Below are positions 49,308-59,218 of a stretch of 64,000 bases of DNA, piece after piece. The notes below the pieces were generated by a model. It had not been told where the DNA came from. It searched no databases and was given only the letters and a program-made list of their open reading frames with translations. The translations under genes and the position numbers were made by a program. The stretch covers positions 119,125 through 183,124 of the forward strand of contig JAITVV010000056.1 in NCBI GenBank assembly GCA_031285625.1. Reading direction: 5' to 3'. The stretch is from Prevotella sp. (GTDB lineage Bacteria; Bacteroidota; Bacteroidia; Bacteroidales; Dysgonomonadaceae). How positions within the stretch are numbered: the first letter of the stretch is position 1; every line of letters starts with the position of its first letter.

Positions 49308-49440
49308 TCACCTTTTAACAATATTACATTTAATTATCAGCTATTTACACATTTTACTTATTGTAACTTTTTACTTAAATGGCATTTGATATTATTGAAA
49401 TGTTTACACAATTAATATATTTAACCTTAATTATTTAAAG

Positions 49441-52098
49441 ATGAGAAGAATTATTTTCTACTCTGTATTATTAGTTACCATAGCATTTATTACAAATGCA
49501 TGTAATTCATCCGACAAACATTTTTTGAAGGATACACAATACAGAGAACAAGTACATGAACAATTCCTAAAACGTAAAGACCTGGCTACCAACCGTAGCG
49601 AACAACTTTTTTCGGTTTTTGACAAACAAGATCTAACAATAGAACAACGGGAAGCCTTGGAATTCTTGTATGCTTATATGCCATTGTCCGATCTGGCTGA
49701 TTATGATGGGGACTTTTTCCTTGGACAGGTAGACGCAGCATTTAATGCACGCGAATATTTTGATTGGGGAAAGAAAATTCCGGATGATATATTCCGTCAT
49801 TTTGTATTAGTTTATCGTGTGAATAACGAGAATCTGGATACTGCCCGTCAGGTATTTTTCGATGAGCTAAAAGACAGGGTTAAGGACTTGACTATGGAAA
49901 AAGCCGTTCTGGAAGTAAACCACTGGTGTCACGAGAAAGTAACATATAGAGGAACAGACGGTAGAACTTCATCTCCATTAGCTTTAGCTAAAACTTCATG
50001 GGGACGGTGTGGCGAAGAATCAACATTCACCACAGCCGCTTTACGAGCTGTTGGTATACCCGCACGCCAATGCTATACACCACGATGGGCTCATACTGAT
50101 GACAATCATGCATGGGTAGAAGCCTGGGTAGATGGTAAGTGGCACTACATAGGTGCCTGTGAACCTGAGCCTGAACTTGATGTAGCCTGGTTTTCAGCCC
50201 CAGTCAAGAGGGCTATGATGGTGCATACCAACGTATTTGGCTTGTATAATGGACCTGAAGAAAAGAATGTACAAACCGACCTCTATTCTGTTATTAACTT
50301 GCTAGGCAACTATACCACTACCAGAGATGTAAAAGTAAAAGTTGTGGATGAAGCAGGTAAACCGGTAGAAGGTGCTACTGTGAAATTTAAGGTATATAAC
50401 TATGCTGAGTTCTATCCGATAGCGACCGGTATAACCAAAGATGATGGTACCGCATCAATCCTTTCCGGGATGGGCGATGTCTTCCTATGGGCAAATAAGG
50501 GCGATGTATATGGTTATGCTAAATCCACTTCTGAGTCCGGAGAGGTGACTATTACACTAAACAGCAAGCCTGGCAAGGATTTTGAAGAAATACTTGTTAT
50601 TGAAGCCCCTGCCGAACAGGCGGTAAAGGAGATCTCTACTGAAAAAATTGCCGAAAATGCGAAGAGACTGGCTCATGAAGATTCAATTCGTAATACTTAT
50701 ATGGCTACATTCATAAGCGAAGCTGATGCCCGCAAATTTGCCGGGGATAACAAGTTGAATCCGGATAAGACATGGGATATCCTTTCTAAATCGCAAGGGA
50801 ACTGGGAAGAGATACAATCTTTTATGAAAGCTAAAAAAGATAATCCTTATGTAAATACATTTTTACTATCACTTAGAGATAAAGATCTGCGGGATACTCC
50901 TTCTGCATACTTATTGGATCATCTGACTATTGGTGATGGTATAGCTGCCAATAAAGTAGTAAGTGACGATCCTCTTATAAAGAACATATATTCCCCACGG
51001 ATTGCATTAGAACTGATACGTCCTTGGCGAAGTTTCTTTAAGAAAGAATTGACTGAGGATTTTATAAATAAATCAAGGAGTGATATAAACGAAGTTATAA
51101 AATTTGTACAAGAGAATATTAAAACTGACGAGGATCAGAATTATTTCAAATGCCCGATATCCCCACAAGGAGTATATGAATTGAAGGTATCCGACAAAGG
51201 CTCAAGAGATATATTATTTGTTGCATTGTGTCGTTCTATGGATATTCCTTCGCGTATCGACCGGGCAACAGGACGTCCGCAATACCTGAAAGCAGAAAAT
51301 GGTATGTGGACTGATGTATTCTTTGATAAACAAACAGAAGAAAAGCCTAAAGCTACAATTCAGTTTGCAAATGCTAAAAATAACATTGTGAAACCGGGGT
51401 ATTATACGCATTTCACAATTGCACGTTATGAGAACGGTGATTTCGTCACTCTTAACTATGAAAATAGCATAAAAGATCTTCCATCCAAGATCTCAGTTGA
51501 TGCAGGTTATTATCGTGTAATGATAGGTAGTCGCGGAAACGATGGTTCGGTAACTATAAACACGCGTTACTTTGAGATAAAAGAAAAAGAAACGAAAACT
51601 CAGGAAATCAGTTTACCTGAAATAGAAGGACGTATTCAGGTACAAGGAATAGTAGATCCAAATACGGTAGTAACTTTGAATGACGGAAGTAAAAAAACGC
51701 TGAAAGAATTGACCAATGGTAAAGGACTCATGATATGTTTCGCTGATCCGGACAAGGAACCAACTAAGCATATACTTCAGGACTTGCCTGCAGTGCAACA
51801 GCCTATTGAAGAATGGGGTGGCGGTATCTTATTTGCTATACCTGATGACAAGCTAAGCAAAGCATTTGACGCATCAGTCTTCAAAAATTTACCAAAACAA
51901 TCATTATGGATGACTGACAATAACAGGGCATTGCTGAACACAGTAGCAGGAGCCTTACAGATTGAATTTTCTAACAATTTCCCATTAACGATTTATTTAT
52001 CCACTAATGGTGGTATCCTTTATTCATCGCAGGGTTATCGCATCGGAATCGGAGAAAATATCATCAAAACAATCGAACTGGAAAAAGGAACGAAGTAA
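49441..52098 (+). CDS. Transglutaminase-like lipoprotein, two repeats of enzyme-like fold
   Basis: An 885-residue lipoprotein (lipobox TNAC near residue 21). A transglutaminase-like domain at about residues 155-245 has the Cys in WGRCGEES, His in NHAWVEAWV and an acidic residue after it. A carboxypeptidase-like beta-sandwich (KVKVVDEAGKPVEGATV) follows at about 298-380. A second region around 540-625 (DEDQNYFKCPISPQGVY, SMDIPSR) resembles a degenerate second transglutaminase domain. Such proteins may process cell wall or surface peptides; the substrate is unknown. Confidence 0.82.
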   Translation: MRRIIFYSVLLVTIAFITNACNSSDKHFLKDTQYREQVHEQFLKRKDLATNRSEQLFSVFDKQDLTIEQREALEFLYAYMPLSDLADYDGDFFLGQVDAAFNAREYFDWGKKIPDDIFRHFVLVYRVNNENLDTARQVFFDELKDRVKDLTMEKAVLEVNHWCHEKVTYRGTDGRTSSPLALAKTSWGRCGEESTFTTAALRAVGIPARQCYTPRWAHTDDNHAWVEAWVDGKWHYIGACEPEPELDVAWFSAPVKRAMMVHTNVFGLYNGPEEKNVQTDLYSVINLLGNYTTTRDVKVKVVDEAGKPVEGATVKFKVYNYAEFYPIATGITKDDGTASILSGMGDVFLWANKGDVYGYAKSTSESGEVTITLNSKPGKDFEEILVIEAPAEQAVKEISTEKIAENAKRLAHEDSIRNTYMATFISEADARKFAGDNKLNPDKTWDILSKSQGNWEEIQSFMKAKKDNPYVNTFLLSLRDKDLRDTPSAYLLDHLTIGDGIAANKVVSDDPLIKNIYSPRIALELIRPWRSFFKKELTEDFINKSRSDINEVIKFVQENIKTDEDQNYFKCPISPQGVYELKVSDKGSRDILFVALCRSMDIPSRIDRATGRPQYLKAENGMWTDVFFDKQTEEKPKATIQFANAKNNIVKPGYYTHFTIARYENGDFVTLNYENSIKDLPSKISVDAGYYRVMIGSRGNDGSVTINTRYFEIKEKETKTQEISLPEIEGRIQVQGIVDPNTVVTLNDGSKKTLKELTNGKGLMICFADPDKEPTKHILQDLPAVQQPIEEWGGGILFAIPDDKLSKAFDASVFKNLPKQSLWMTDNNRALLNTVAGALQIEFSNNFPLTIYLSTNGGILYSSQGYRIGIGENIIKTIELEKGTK

Positions 52099-52117
52099 AT
52101 ATAATACTTATAAAAGA

Positions 52118-52149
52118 AATAGGCACTGATCAATGACCAGTGCCTATTT
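52118..52149. terminator. Bidirectional intrinsic terminator
   Basis: A 12-base stem, AAATAGGCACTG / CAGTGCCTATTT, around a 8-base loop between converging genes. Confidence 0.85.
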
Positions 52150-52170
52150 TACTATAATAGTTCTAATAAA

Positions 52171-53589
52171 TTAGTATCTGTAATGATCCGGTTTGTAGGG
52201 GCCTTCTACCGGAACGCCTAAATAATCAGCTTGCTCTTCGGTCAATTTAGTTAGTTTCACACCTATTTGTTCAAGGTGTAAACGAGCTACTTCCTCATCC
52301 AAATGTTTTGGTAAACGATACACATTTACTTCATAATCACGCACCCACAACTCTAACTGAGCTAAAGTCTGATTTGTAAATGAATTACTCATTACAAAAG
52401 AAGGATGCCCTGTAGCACAGCCTAAGTTAACTAAGCGACCTTCAGCTAATAAGAATATAGAATGTCCTTCAGGGAAAGTGTATTTATCTACCTGAGGTTT
52501 AATATTCAGATGTTTGATACTTGGATAGTTTACCAGCTTTTCTACTTGTATCTCATTATCAAAGTGACCAATATTACATACAATCGCCTGATCTTTCATA
52601 CGGGACATATGTTCTATTGTGATTATATCTTTGTTTCCTGTTGTAGTTACAAAGATATTCCCTTCTTTAACAGCCTCTTCCATTGTAGTTACTTCAAAGC
52701 CTTCCATCGCTGCCTGTAATGCACAGATAGGATCGATTTCTGTAACAATTACACGCGCTCCGTATGAACGCATAGAATGGGCACAACCTTTACCAACATC
52801 TCCATATCCCGCAATAACCGCAACTTTACCTGCGATCATTACATCTGTTGCACGCTTGATACCATCAGCAAGCGATTCGCGACAACCATAAAGATTGTCA
52901 AATTTAGATTTCGTCACCGAATCGTTTACATTTATAGCCGGAACAAGAAGTTCTCCACGTTCCATCATTTGATACAAGCGATGTACACCTGTTGTTGTTT
53001 CCTCAGAAACTCCTTTCCAGTCAGCAACAGTGCGATGCCATCTGTTTTTATCTTCTTGCAAAATACGGGATAGTGTATCTAAAATAACTTGTTCTTCGTG
53101 GCTAGAAGCTTTTTTATCTAGGAAATCAGGATTTTCTTCCGCTTTATATCCCCAGTGAATCAGCAAGGTTGCATCTCCTCCATCATCTACAATCAAGTGA
53201 GGACCTTTACCATCAGGGAATGAGAGAGCCTGCTCTGTACACCACCAATACTCTTCAAGGGTTTCACCTTTCCAAGCGAAAACCGGGATGCCGGCTGCTG
53301 CGATTGCTGCTGCTGCATGGTCTTGTGTTGAGAAAATATTACAGCTTACCCAGCGTATATCAGCTCCCAGTTCTTTAAGGGTCTCTATTAAAACTGCTGT
53401 TTGAACTGTCATATGAAGAGAGCCCATTATGCGAGCACCTTTCAAGGGTTTAGTAGCTCCGTATTTTTTACGAAGAGCCATTAATCCAGGCATTTCATGC
53501 TCCGCTATTTCTATTTCTTTTCTTCCAAAATCGGCCAGACTAATGTCTGCTACCAGATATGGTAAATTAGGTATAAGTTCTTTTGACAT
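52171..53589 (-). CDS. ahcY: Adenosylhomocysteinase
   Basis: A 472-residue S-adenosylhomocysteine hydrolase. The NAD-binding [14 protein letters not shown] near residues 261-274 and HFDNEIQVE near 343-351 are visible, as are catalytic region features ([13 protein letters not shown] near 197-209, [14 protein letters not shown] near 224-237). It converts SAH to adenosine and homocysteine in the activated methyl cycle. The insert around residues 150-185 fits the longer bacterial form. A stop-to-start distance of about 14 bases from the next gene upstream suggests an operon. Confidence 0.97.
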   Translation of the reverse strand: MSKELIPNLPYLVADISLADFGRKEIEIAEHEMPGLMALRKKYGATKPLKGARIMGSLHMTVQTAVLIETLKELGADIRWVSCNIFSTQDHAAAAIAAAGIPVFAWKGETLEEYWWCTEQALSFPDGKGPHLIVDDGGDATLLIHWGYKAEENPDFLDKKASSHEEQVILDTLSRILQEDKNRWHRTVADWKGVSEETTTGVHRLYQMMERGELLVPAINVNDSVTKSKFDNLYGCRESLADGIKRATDVMIAGKVAVIAGYGDVGKGCAHSMRSYGARVIVTEIDPICALQAAMEGFEVTTMEEAVKEGNIFVTTTGNKDIITIEHMSRMKDQAIVCNIGHFDNEIQVEKLVNYPSIKHLNIKPQVDKYTFPEGHSIFLLAEGRLVNLGCATGHPSFVMSNSFTNQTLAQLELWVRDYEVNVYRLPKHLDEEVARLHLEQIGVKLTKLTEEQADYLGVPVEGPYKPDHYRY

Positions 53590-53603
53590 CTATTTATTAG
53601 TTA

Positions 53604-54686
53604 TTAAATATATTTTTCTCCATATTTTAGTTTTACATCAGCAACAAACTGCTTGATACGCTGCTCGTCATTCTTTTTACAGATTAGCAGTACTCCATCG
53701 GCTTCTGCAACTATATATCCTTCTAATCCTTGTATTACAGCGAGCTTTCCTGCAGGAAGAGTTACAATATTTTCGGAACTGTCGAAGAACAGTGTCTCAG
53801 CAATTAGCGAGGCGTTGGCATCATTATCTTTATCTGATATTTCATACAAAGAGCCCCATGTACCAAGGTCTGACCATCCAAACTCTGCAGCCTGAACATA
53901 TACATTTCCGGCTTTTTCCATGATTCCGTAATCGATAGATATATTAGGACAGAATGGAAAATTCTCATCTATAAAATTCTTTTCATTTTCAGTACCGAAA
54001 AGATTCAGTCCCTGGTCAAAACGCGAGGTAATTTCAGGAAGATGTTCATGAAAAGCATCCAATATAGTTCTATTATTCCAGATAAAGATACCTGAATTCC
54101 AGAGGAACTCACCGCTTTCAAAGAAAACTTTAGCTAATTCTAAATTCGGTTTTTCTGTAAATACTTTTACTTTATTTACTCCATCTAATTGTTCTTCACT
54201 CATCTGAATATATCCATATCCCGTTTCAGGACGACTAGGACGGATACCAAGCGTAAGTAATGTATCATGTTTTGCGACAAAGGCAAAAGCATTTTGTATA
54301 ATAGAAAGAAATTCCTGCTCTTTAAGTATTAAATGGTCGGAAGGTGCAACGACAATATTCGCATCCGGATTAAAAGAATTTATATGGTAAGTAGCAAAAG
54401 CAATACATGGAGCTGTATTCCTTCTCATTGGTTCCAACAATATTTGATTTGGCTTAAGTTCCGGTAATTCATCCATTACCATCTGCGCATACTCATTGTT
54501 GGTAACAATATATATATTCTCTATCGGTAAGATTTTTTTGAACCTATCAACAGTCATTTGCAAAAGGGAACGACCTGTTCCAAAAAAATCGAGGAACTGT
54601 TTAGGGCGTGCTTCGCGGCTAAAAGGCCAAAAGCGGCTACCTATGCCGCCTCCCATTATTACACAATAATTATTTTTATTATCCAT
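53604..54686 (-). CDS. manC: Mannose-1-phosphate guanylyltransferase
   Basis: A 360-residue nucleotidyltransferase with the pyrophosphorylase motif GGGIGSRFWPFSREARPKQF near residues 12-31, the FTEKP motif near 177, and FLWNSGIF near 194. It makes GDP-mannose from mannose-1-phosphate and GTP for capsule, glycan or O-antigen synthesis. It lacks the C-terminal isomerase domain of bifunctional ManC proteins. It is first of a pair with ahcY. Confidence 0.9.
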   Translation of the reverse strand: MDNKNNYCVIMGGGIGSRFWPFSREARPKQFLDFFGTGRSLLQMTVDRFKKILPIENIYIVTNNEYAQMVMDELPELKPNQILLEPMRRNTAPCIAFATYHINSFNPDANIVVAPSDHLILKEQEFLSIIQNAFAFVAKHDTLLTLGIRPSRPETGYGYIQMSEEQLDGVNKVKVFTEKPNLELAKVFFESGEFLWNSGIFIWNNRTILDAFHEHLPEITSRFDQGLNLFGTENEKNFIDENFPFCPNISIDYGIMEKAGNVYVQAAEFGWSDLGTWGSLYEISDKDNDANASLIAETLFFDSSENIVTLPAGKLAVIQGLEGYIVAEADGVLLICKKNDEQRIKQFVADVKLKYGEKYI

Positions 54687-54702
54687 ATAATTATAATTTA
54701 CG

Positions 54703-54733
54703 CAAAGTTACATCATACTAATATACAAACAAA
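54703..54733 (-). promoter_or_regulatory. Promoter for manC-ahcY
   Basis: The minus-strand TTTG (plus-strand CAAA 54730-54733), a 19-base spacer, and TAACTTTG (54710-54703). The predicted leader is very short, about 10 bases. Confidence 0.65.
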
Positions 54734-54796
54734 ACAATTAGAAACAATAGGTATAAAAAAGATATAGCAATTTTTCAAAAAAGTTAAGTATGACTC

Positions 54797-54826
54797 TTTG
54801 ATATAAGAAAAATATGTGTATTTTTG
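54797..54826 (+). promoter_or_regulatory. Promoter for tRNA-Leu
   Basis: TTTG at 54797-54800, an 18-base spacer, and TATTTTTG at 54819-54826 form a good match to the Bacteroidetes consensus. Transcription would start near 54833, just before the tRNA. Confidence 0.7.
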
Positions 54827-54836
54827 CACCGCACAA

Positions 54837-54920
54837 GCCCAGATGGCGGAATTGGTAGACGCGCTGGTCTCAAACACCAGTGGATTTACTTCCATGCCGG
54901 TTCGATCCCGGCTCTGGGTA
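54837..54920 (+). tRNA. tRNA-Leu (anticodon CAA)
   Basis: A complete 84-base class II tRNA with long variable arm. Acceptor GCCCAGA / TCTGGGT (G-T first pair), D-arm GGCGGAATTGGTAGAC, anticodon stem CTGGT/ACCAG with loop CTCAAAC, and TTCGATCCC in the T-arm. CCA is not encoded. An island begins downstream, so the 3' end is a candidate attachment site. Confidence 0.96.
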
Positions 54921-54924
54921 CTTA

Positions 54925-54958
54925 AAAACCCTGATTTTTAGCTGAAAATCAGGGTTTT
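54925..54958 (+). terminator. Intrinsic terminator after tRNA-Leu
   Basis: A perfect 14-base stem, AAAACCCTGATTTT / AAAATCAGGGTTTT, with a 6-base loop. It ends the tRNA transcript. Confidence 0.85.
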
Positions 54959-54970
54959 GCTATTTCGTGA

Positions 54971-54989
54971 GGGACAAAATAGGGACAAA
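54971..54989 (+). repeat. Two GGGACAAA direct repeats at the island's left edge
   Basis: GGGACAAA occurs at 54971-54978 and 54982-54989, an 11-base period that is one helix turn. It might be a recombinase arm site or a remnant of one. Confidence 0.4.
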
Positions 54990-55064
54990 GATTATTATAT
55001 ATAATAAAGCATAAGGATTCTTGTTATTATTAAAAAATCACAATTATTTATTGGAATAATGTGA

Positions 55065-55072
55065 TAACTTTG
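55065..55072 (+). promoter_or_regulatory. Candidate -7 box for the AAA ATPase gene
   Basis: TAACTTTG matches TAnnTTTG. Transcription would start near 55079, so the ATG at 55133 is the likely start and a GTG at 55061 would be outside the message. Confidence 0.5.
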
Positions 55073-55132
55073 CAAAGTAATTGTTATTATTGTAATATAG
55101 ATATAAACAAAATTATCTATAGGATAAATTAT

Positions 55133-56161
55133 ATGAGTCAATCAGATTACATAAAAGATATTGCAAAATATGGGCTTGAAAATGACTATGAAAAGTTATT
55201 GCAAGCCTTAAATGAGCTTATTGATCATTCCAAAAAGACCAAAAAGATAAATTTTGCAATTCAACTCCAAAGTATTCTGAGAGATTCAATACGCCAACAA
55301 CAAACAAGTGGCCTTTCTATAGTTGGTTCGCCTAAGCATATTTTGAAAGAAGAAGACAAGGAGATGTCTGAGTTAATTCTTGAAAAACTCACTTCTGATT
55401 ATAGGCTTAAAGATCTTGTATGTACTGATAATGTCTTGACAGAATTACAATATTTCATTAAGGAGCATCAATCTATAGATGTTCTAAATAAGTTTGAATT
55501 ACCGATTTCTAATAAGGTACTGTTCTATGGTCCATCTGGCTGCGGGAAGACCTTAGCTGCTTACGTATTAGCAGGAGAACTTGAAAAGCTTATGATTGTA
55601 GTTAATCTCGGAGCTATTGTATCTTCAAGACTAGGAGAAACTAGTAAAAACCTTGCTAAAATTTTCAAAAGAGCTGCTTCTGAGAAAGCAATCATCTTTA
55701 TTGATGAATTTGATAGTTTAGGTAAAATTAGAGATTACAGTCAAGATCATGGAGAAATGAAAAGAGTTGTAAATACAATACTACAACTTTTTGACTATAT
55801 GCCCAAAGAATGTATTGTCATAGCAGCAACGAATCAAATTAATATGATTGACAATGCATTATGCAGACGTTTTGACCTTGTCTTAGGATTAGAAAAACCA
55901 GATGAAAAGCATATCAGAGAGTTAATTGATAAAACATTATTATCCACAAATTTTGCTTTTGATAATAAAAAAGTCATCAATACTATTATAAAGAAATGTG
56001 CGGGGTTGTCTTATTATACAATACAGAAGACTCTTATTACTGCAATAAAAAGAAGCTTATTTGAAAAAATTGAAAATAAGTCTATATCAATGAAAATAAA
56101 TACACAAATATGGAAAGAGTTAATTGATCAAGAACAATCAAATATCTCCAAACAAATCTAA
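55133..56161 (+). CDS. AAA+ ATPase of an ATPase/subtilase pair (IetA-like)
   Basis: A 342-residue protein (start MSQSDYIKDIAKYG). A helical N-terminal region of about 90 residues precedes a single classical AAA+ domain. Walker A GPSGCGKT lies at about residues 133-140, Walker B IIFIDEFD at 187-194, sensor-1 Asn in AATNQ near 234, and Arg fingers in CRRFD near 245. No transmembrane helix or protease domain is seen. This is the domain make-up of IetA-type ATPases that pair with subtilases. Its 3' end overlaps the protease gene by 24 bases on the opposite strand, an unusual layout. Function is inferred: it may control or feed the protease. Confidence 0.82.
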   Translation: MSQSDYIKDIAKYGLENDYEKLLQALNELIDHSKKTKKINFAIQLQSILRDSIRQQQTSGLSIVGSPKHILKEEDKEMSELILEKLTSDYRLKDLVCTDNVLTELQYFIKEHQSIDVLNKFELPISNKVLFYGPSGCGKTLAAYVLAGELEKLMIVVNLGAIVSSRLGETSKNLAKIFKRAASEKAIIFIDEFDSLGKIRDYSQDHGEMKRVVNTILQLFDYMPKECIVIAATNQINMIDNALCRRFDLVLGLEKPDEKHIRELIDKTLLSTNFAFDNKKVINTIIKKCAGLSYYTIQKTLITAIKRSLFEKIENKSISMKINTQIWKELIDQEQSNISKQI

Positions 56162-58585
56162 TTGACCAATCTCAGCTTGAGCATCAATTTCACTTATAAG
56201 TTCTAAATTATTTTCTGCAATTAGCCCATCGTATAACCTTCCCGTTTTAGATTTTTCTTCAATATTTATAACTAAAGAAAAAGAATGCGACATTTCATAA
56301 ATTTGTCTTTCTAAACTAGTTAATAATTTATTATACATAGATGAAACTGCAATCTTAAATGTTCCATCTTCATTAATCAATTTTGCTTTAGATATTGATA
56401 AAGAGATTTGCTGAACATTGCTCAAGGGCTTATTCTTATAATAGTAATCTTCAGACCAAGCAGTTGCTCCGACTTTAGTCTGTTCTGTTTTATTTCCGTT
56501 TATTCCTTTATCAATGGTCTTATCTCTCCCATTTACACGGACTACTTCTTGTTCCTCACATAACAAATTTTTAAAGAGTCCAAATGAAATATGGATGGGA
56601 CAATAAGCAATTTCATTATTCAAAATAGGCTTGAATTTAAAACAAAGAGTAGCCGTAACTTTTAATAATTTTTGATTGGGTAATTCTTTTAAATATTCAG
56701 GAAAATGGATTGGGTAGATATGTAAATTCCCAGGTTCAATAGAGTCTTCTAATACTAAAGTTATCGAATTTTCAGAAGAATACAATAGTTTCTCTGTATT
56801 AGGTATTCCATATCCTAGAACTTGCTCGTGTTTACATATTCTAGAAGAAATAATATGATTACAAATAAAAGTTTTTTTAACAGCAGAATTGATAATTAAT
56901 GCTTTTATAGTCTGCATATTATCATTTAAGTTAGGATATAACTTGAATAATCTTGCCGCTAAATTGGCAATTAAAGGAGTTGAATAACTTGTACCACAAG
57001 TTCTCATAAAATATTCCCCTGTAACGGAAGATATTACCCTTAGAGCACTATTGCTATCATCTTCTAACAGTAAATTAAAATCACCTCCATAATGAAGCAA
57101 ATCTGGTTTAAAAAGATGCTTATTAGGTCTTTGTTTTTTAGTTTTCCAATTTACATGATGTCGAGGTGAATAATAGGCAGACGAATCTGTATCAAGTGAT
57201 AAAGCATTTATACTATCAAAAAGTTCAAAATTACCTGCAGCAGCTCCAATCGTAATATTGTTCATGCTTTCCGCTGGGGTTTTAATGAATGCTGAATTTA
57301 AACGTATTTGATTTGGATAAGGAATAGCTCTATCAATTCCTTCAGTAGTAGATTCAACAAAATAGCCATTATGGTTACCTGCACTTATAAAAATAAGTAT
57401 ATCTAATTCATAAGATAGAGTGTCTAGCATATATGCATACTTCTCAATCTGGCTATTTTCAATTTTCGGATCAATATATCCAATACATAAGTTAAACAGT
57501 TTAATTCCATATTCAGCATTCGCTCTTCTAATTAAATCTATTACGTCTTTGTCTGGTAATCTTCCAATAGATGAATCAATAACTTTCATCGAAAGAAGTT
57601 TTGCATCAGGCTCTATTATTCCTCTAGCTTCAGGATATAATTTATCTCCAAAAGCAATTAATGCAGCAACTCCTGTTCCATGATTGCAGTTGTCTTCTTT
57701 TGGTGAATTTCCTGTTAGACTATATGAATTGTCATTATTAACAATTATAGACTCTAAAGGGTGAATATCACTAATCCCACTATCTATTACTCCCACAATT
57801 GGAATATCATTAGAGGGATCTTCAACTTCAAATCCAAAAGAACGGATAGGTGTTTGAACTAATGATGGTCGAATAAAACCTGCATCATGGGAATTTATTG
57901 TTTGAATATTATCAAAATTATTGGCAATCTCATGAATTGTTCCTAACGCCACATTAAACAATTCAATTCTACTAAAATCAATATCTCTTTTGAACGCTAT
58001 ATTATTCTCATTCAGATATCTAATTAATTGCTCTTCTAATGGTAATATAAAATCTTGAAACAATTCTGGATTTTCAACTAATTCCAATGCATAACAACTT
58101 TTTTCTTCCAAATGACGAGTTAACACTCCAATGTCATGGTAATTGAAACTCTTTATAAACTTAATATTATTATTAAATTCATTTTGAGCATTATGTCTTA
58201 TAATCTGTTCTAATTCATTAAAAAAAGACCTAAAAAGATCTCGATCAATAACAGCAAAAACACCTATAGTATTTGATTTTAAAAAACATATAGGATATAA
58301 ACCAAAATCGTTTCTATATTGTATAGTAAAATCCTTTGAATTAAAAACATCATAGAATTCAATCTCAATATAATCAATTTCTATATCCAAATTTAAGTTC
58401 TTATGCTCCGTCCTATATTGCTTTCCTGTTCGATAAGATTGGATTGAGTCATTTAGACTTTGTATGTTTAAAGTAGAAACCTCCTCTTGTTCATTCTCTT
58501 CTTGCCCAGAGAATCTGGCTTTTTGTCTGAATCTAGCTTGACCTTCGATTGGATTTCTAAAATATAGATGAGATTTTTTACTCAT
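56138..58585 (-). CDS. S8 subtilisin-like serine protease (IetS-like)
   Basis: An 815-residue protein with no signal peptide, so probably cytoplasmic, unlike most subtilases. An N-terminal region of about 255 residues may be a prodomain or regulatory domain. The catalytic core has Asp268 (GVIDSG), His302 (NHGTGV), the oxyanion Asn404 (SAGNHNG) and Ser533 (CGTSYSTP), so the triad is intact. A beta-rich C-terminal region of about 200 residues follows. Length and layout suit the IetS type paired with an AAA ATPase. It follows the XRE gene by 36 bases on the same strand and faces the ATPase gene. Confidence 0.88.
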   Translation of the reverse strand: MSKKSHLYFRNPIEGQARFRQKARFSGQEENEQEEVSTLNIQSLNDSIQSYRTGKQYRTEHKNLNLDIEIDYIEIEFYDVFNSKDFTIQYRNDFGLYPICFLKSNTIGVFAVIDRDLFRSFFNELEQIIRHNAQNEFNNNIKFIKSFNYHDIGVLTRHLEEKSCYALELVENPELFQDFILPLEEQLIRYLNENNIAFKRDIDFSRIELFNVALGTIHEIANNFDNIQTINSHDAGFIRPSLVQTPIRSFGFEVEDPSNDIPIVGVIDSGISDIHPLESIIVNNDNSYSLTGNSPKEDNCNHGTGVAALIAFGDKLYPEARGIIEPDAKLLSMKVIDSSIGRLPDKDVIDLIRRANAEYGIKLFNLCIGYIDPKIENSQIEKYAYMLDTLSYELDILIFISAGNHNGYFVESTTEGIDRAIPYPNQIRLNSAFIKTPAESMNNITIGAAAGNFELFDSINALSLDTDSSAYYSPRHHVNWKTKKQRPNKHLFKPDLLHYGGDFNLLLEDDSNSALRVISSVTGEYFMRTCGTSYSTPLIANLAARLFKLYPNLNDNMQTIKALIINSAVKKTFICNHIISSRICKHEQVLGYGIPNTEKLLYSSENSITLVLEDSIEPGNLHIYPIHFPEYLKELPNQKLLKVTATLCFKFKPILNNEIAYCPIHISFGLFKNLLCEEQEVVRVNGRDKTIDKGINGNKTEQTKVGATAWSEDYYYKNKPLSNVQQISLSISKAKLINEDGTFKIAVSSMYNKLLTSLERQIYEMSHSFSLVINIEEKSKTGRLYDGLIAENNLELISEIDAQAEIGQLDLFGDI

Positions 58586-58621
58586 AAAAAGCTTATTAAT
58601 AATATTTTAAACTAAATATTT

Positions 58622-59032
58622 TTACTTTCTCTCTTTCAACACCTCATGCAACAAAGAAATAGCTTCCTCTTTATCTTTCAACATCCTCTCATATAAAGCT
58701 ATCTTTTCATCATATAGTTCAACTACTTTATCTAACGGATTGAAAGTTGGCTGATAATTTTGAGCAACAGAATTGTCTTGCCATGTGCCGGAAAATATAT
58801 TTATGGCGGTTCCCTGTTCAAGTTCAGTGATAGCCTCAACAGGAATATCCAAGGCTTTAGCAATTTTATCTAAAATATCCTGTTCAAGCTTATCCTTTTT
58901 CTCATAACTAGAAAGAGTTGCCTGTGATACTCCTATTTGTTCTGCAAGTACATCCTGATTTATATTGCGCCACTCTCTCCAACGACGAACGTTAGGGCCA
59001 TGGTTATTCTTTCTTACGGTTGTTTCTTCCAT
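58622..59032 (-). CDS. XRE-family HTH regulator of the protease cassette
   Basis: A 136-residue protein with an N-terminal HTH_3 domain at about residues 15-70 (MNINQDVLAEQIGVSQATLSSYEKKD-type helix-turn-helix, with the recognition helix around SQATLSSYE). A linker and a C-terminal coiled-coil (VVELYDEKIALYERMLKDKEEAISLLHEV) follow, probably for dimerisation. It is first on the minus-strand transcript before the subtilase and is the obvious candidate for its repressor. Similar regulators are common near Bacteroidetes mobile elements. Confidence 0.82.
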   Translation of the reverse strand: MEETTVRKNNHGPNVRRWREWRNINQDVLAEQIGVSQATLSSYEKKDKLEQDILDKIAKALDIPVEAITELEQGTAINIFSGTWQDNSVAQNYQPTFNPLDKVVELYDEKIALYERMLKDKEEAISLLHEVLKERK

Positions 59033-59057
59033 ATCTATTTATGAATTTGTTTATATG

Positions 59058-59065
59058 CAAAAATA
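59058..59065 (-). promoter_or_regulatory. Candidate -7 box for the XRE-protease transcript
   Basis: The minus-strand TATTTTTG matches TAnnTTTG, 26 bases upstream of the XRE ATG. No -33 box is clear. Confidence 0.45.
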
Positions 59066-59218
59066 AGCATTTAGGGCTAATAATAACTTATTTCTGAAGA
59101 TAATATTTTAACAGTTAGGATATTGATAATATTAAACGCTTTTTCAATATGATACAAGCCTAATTGTTAGAATACAGGATGCTTGACCCTTTCTTTTGTA
59201 TACATAAAGATTTTAGCG

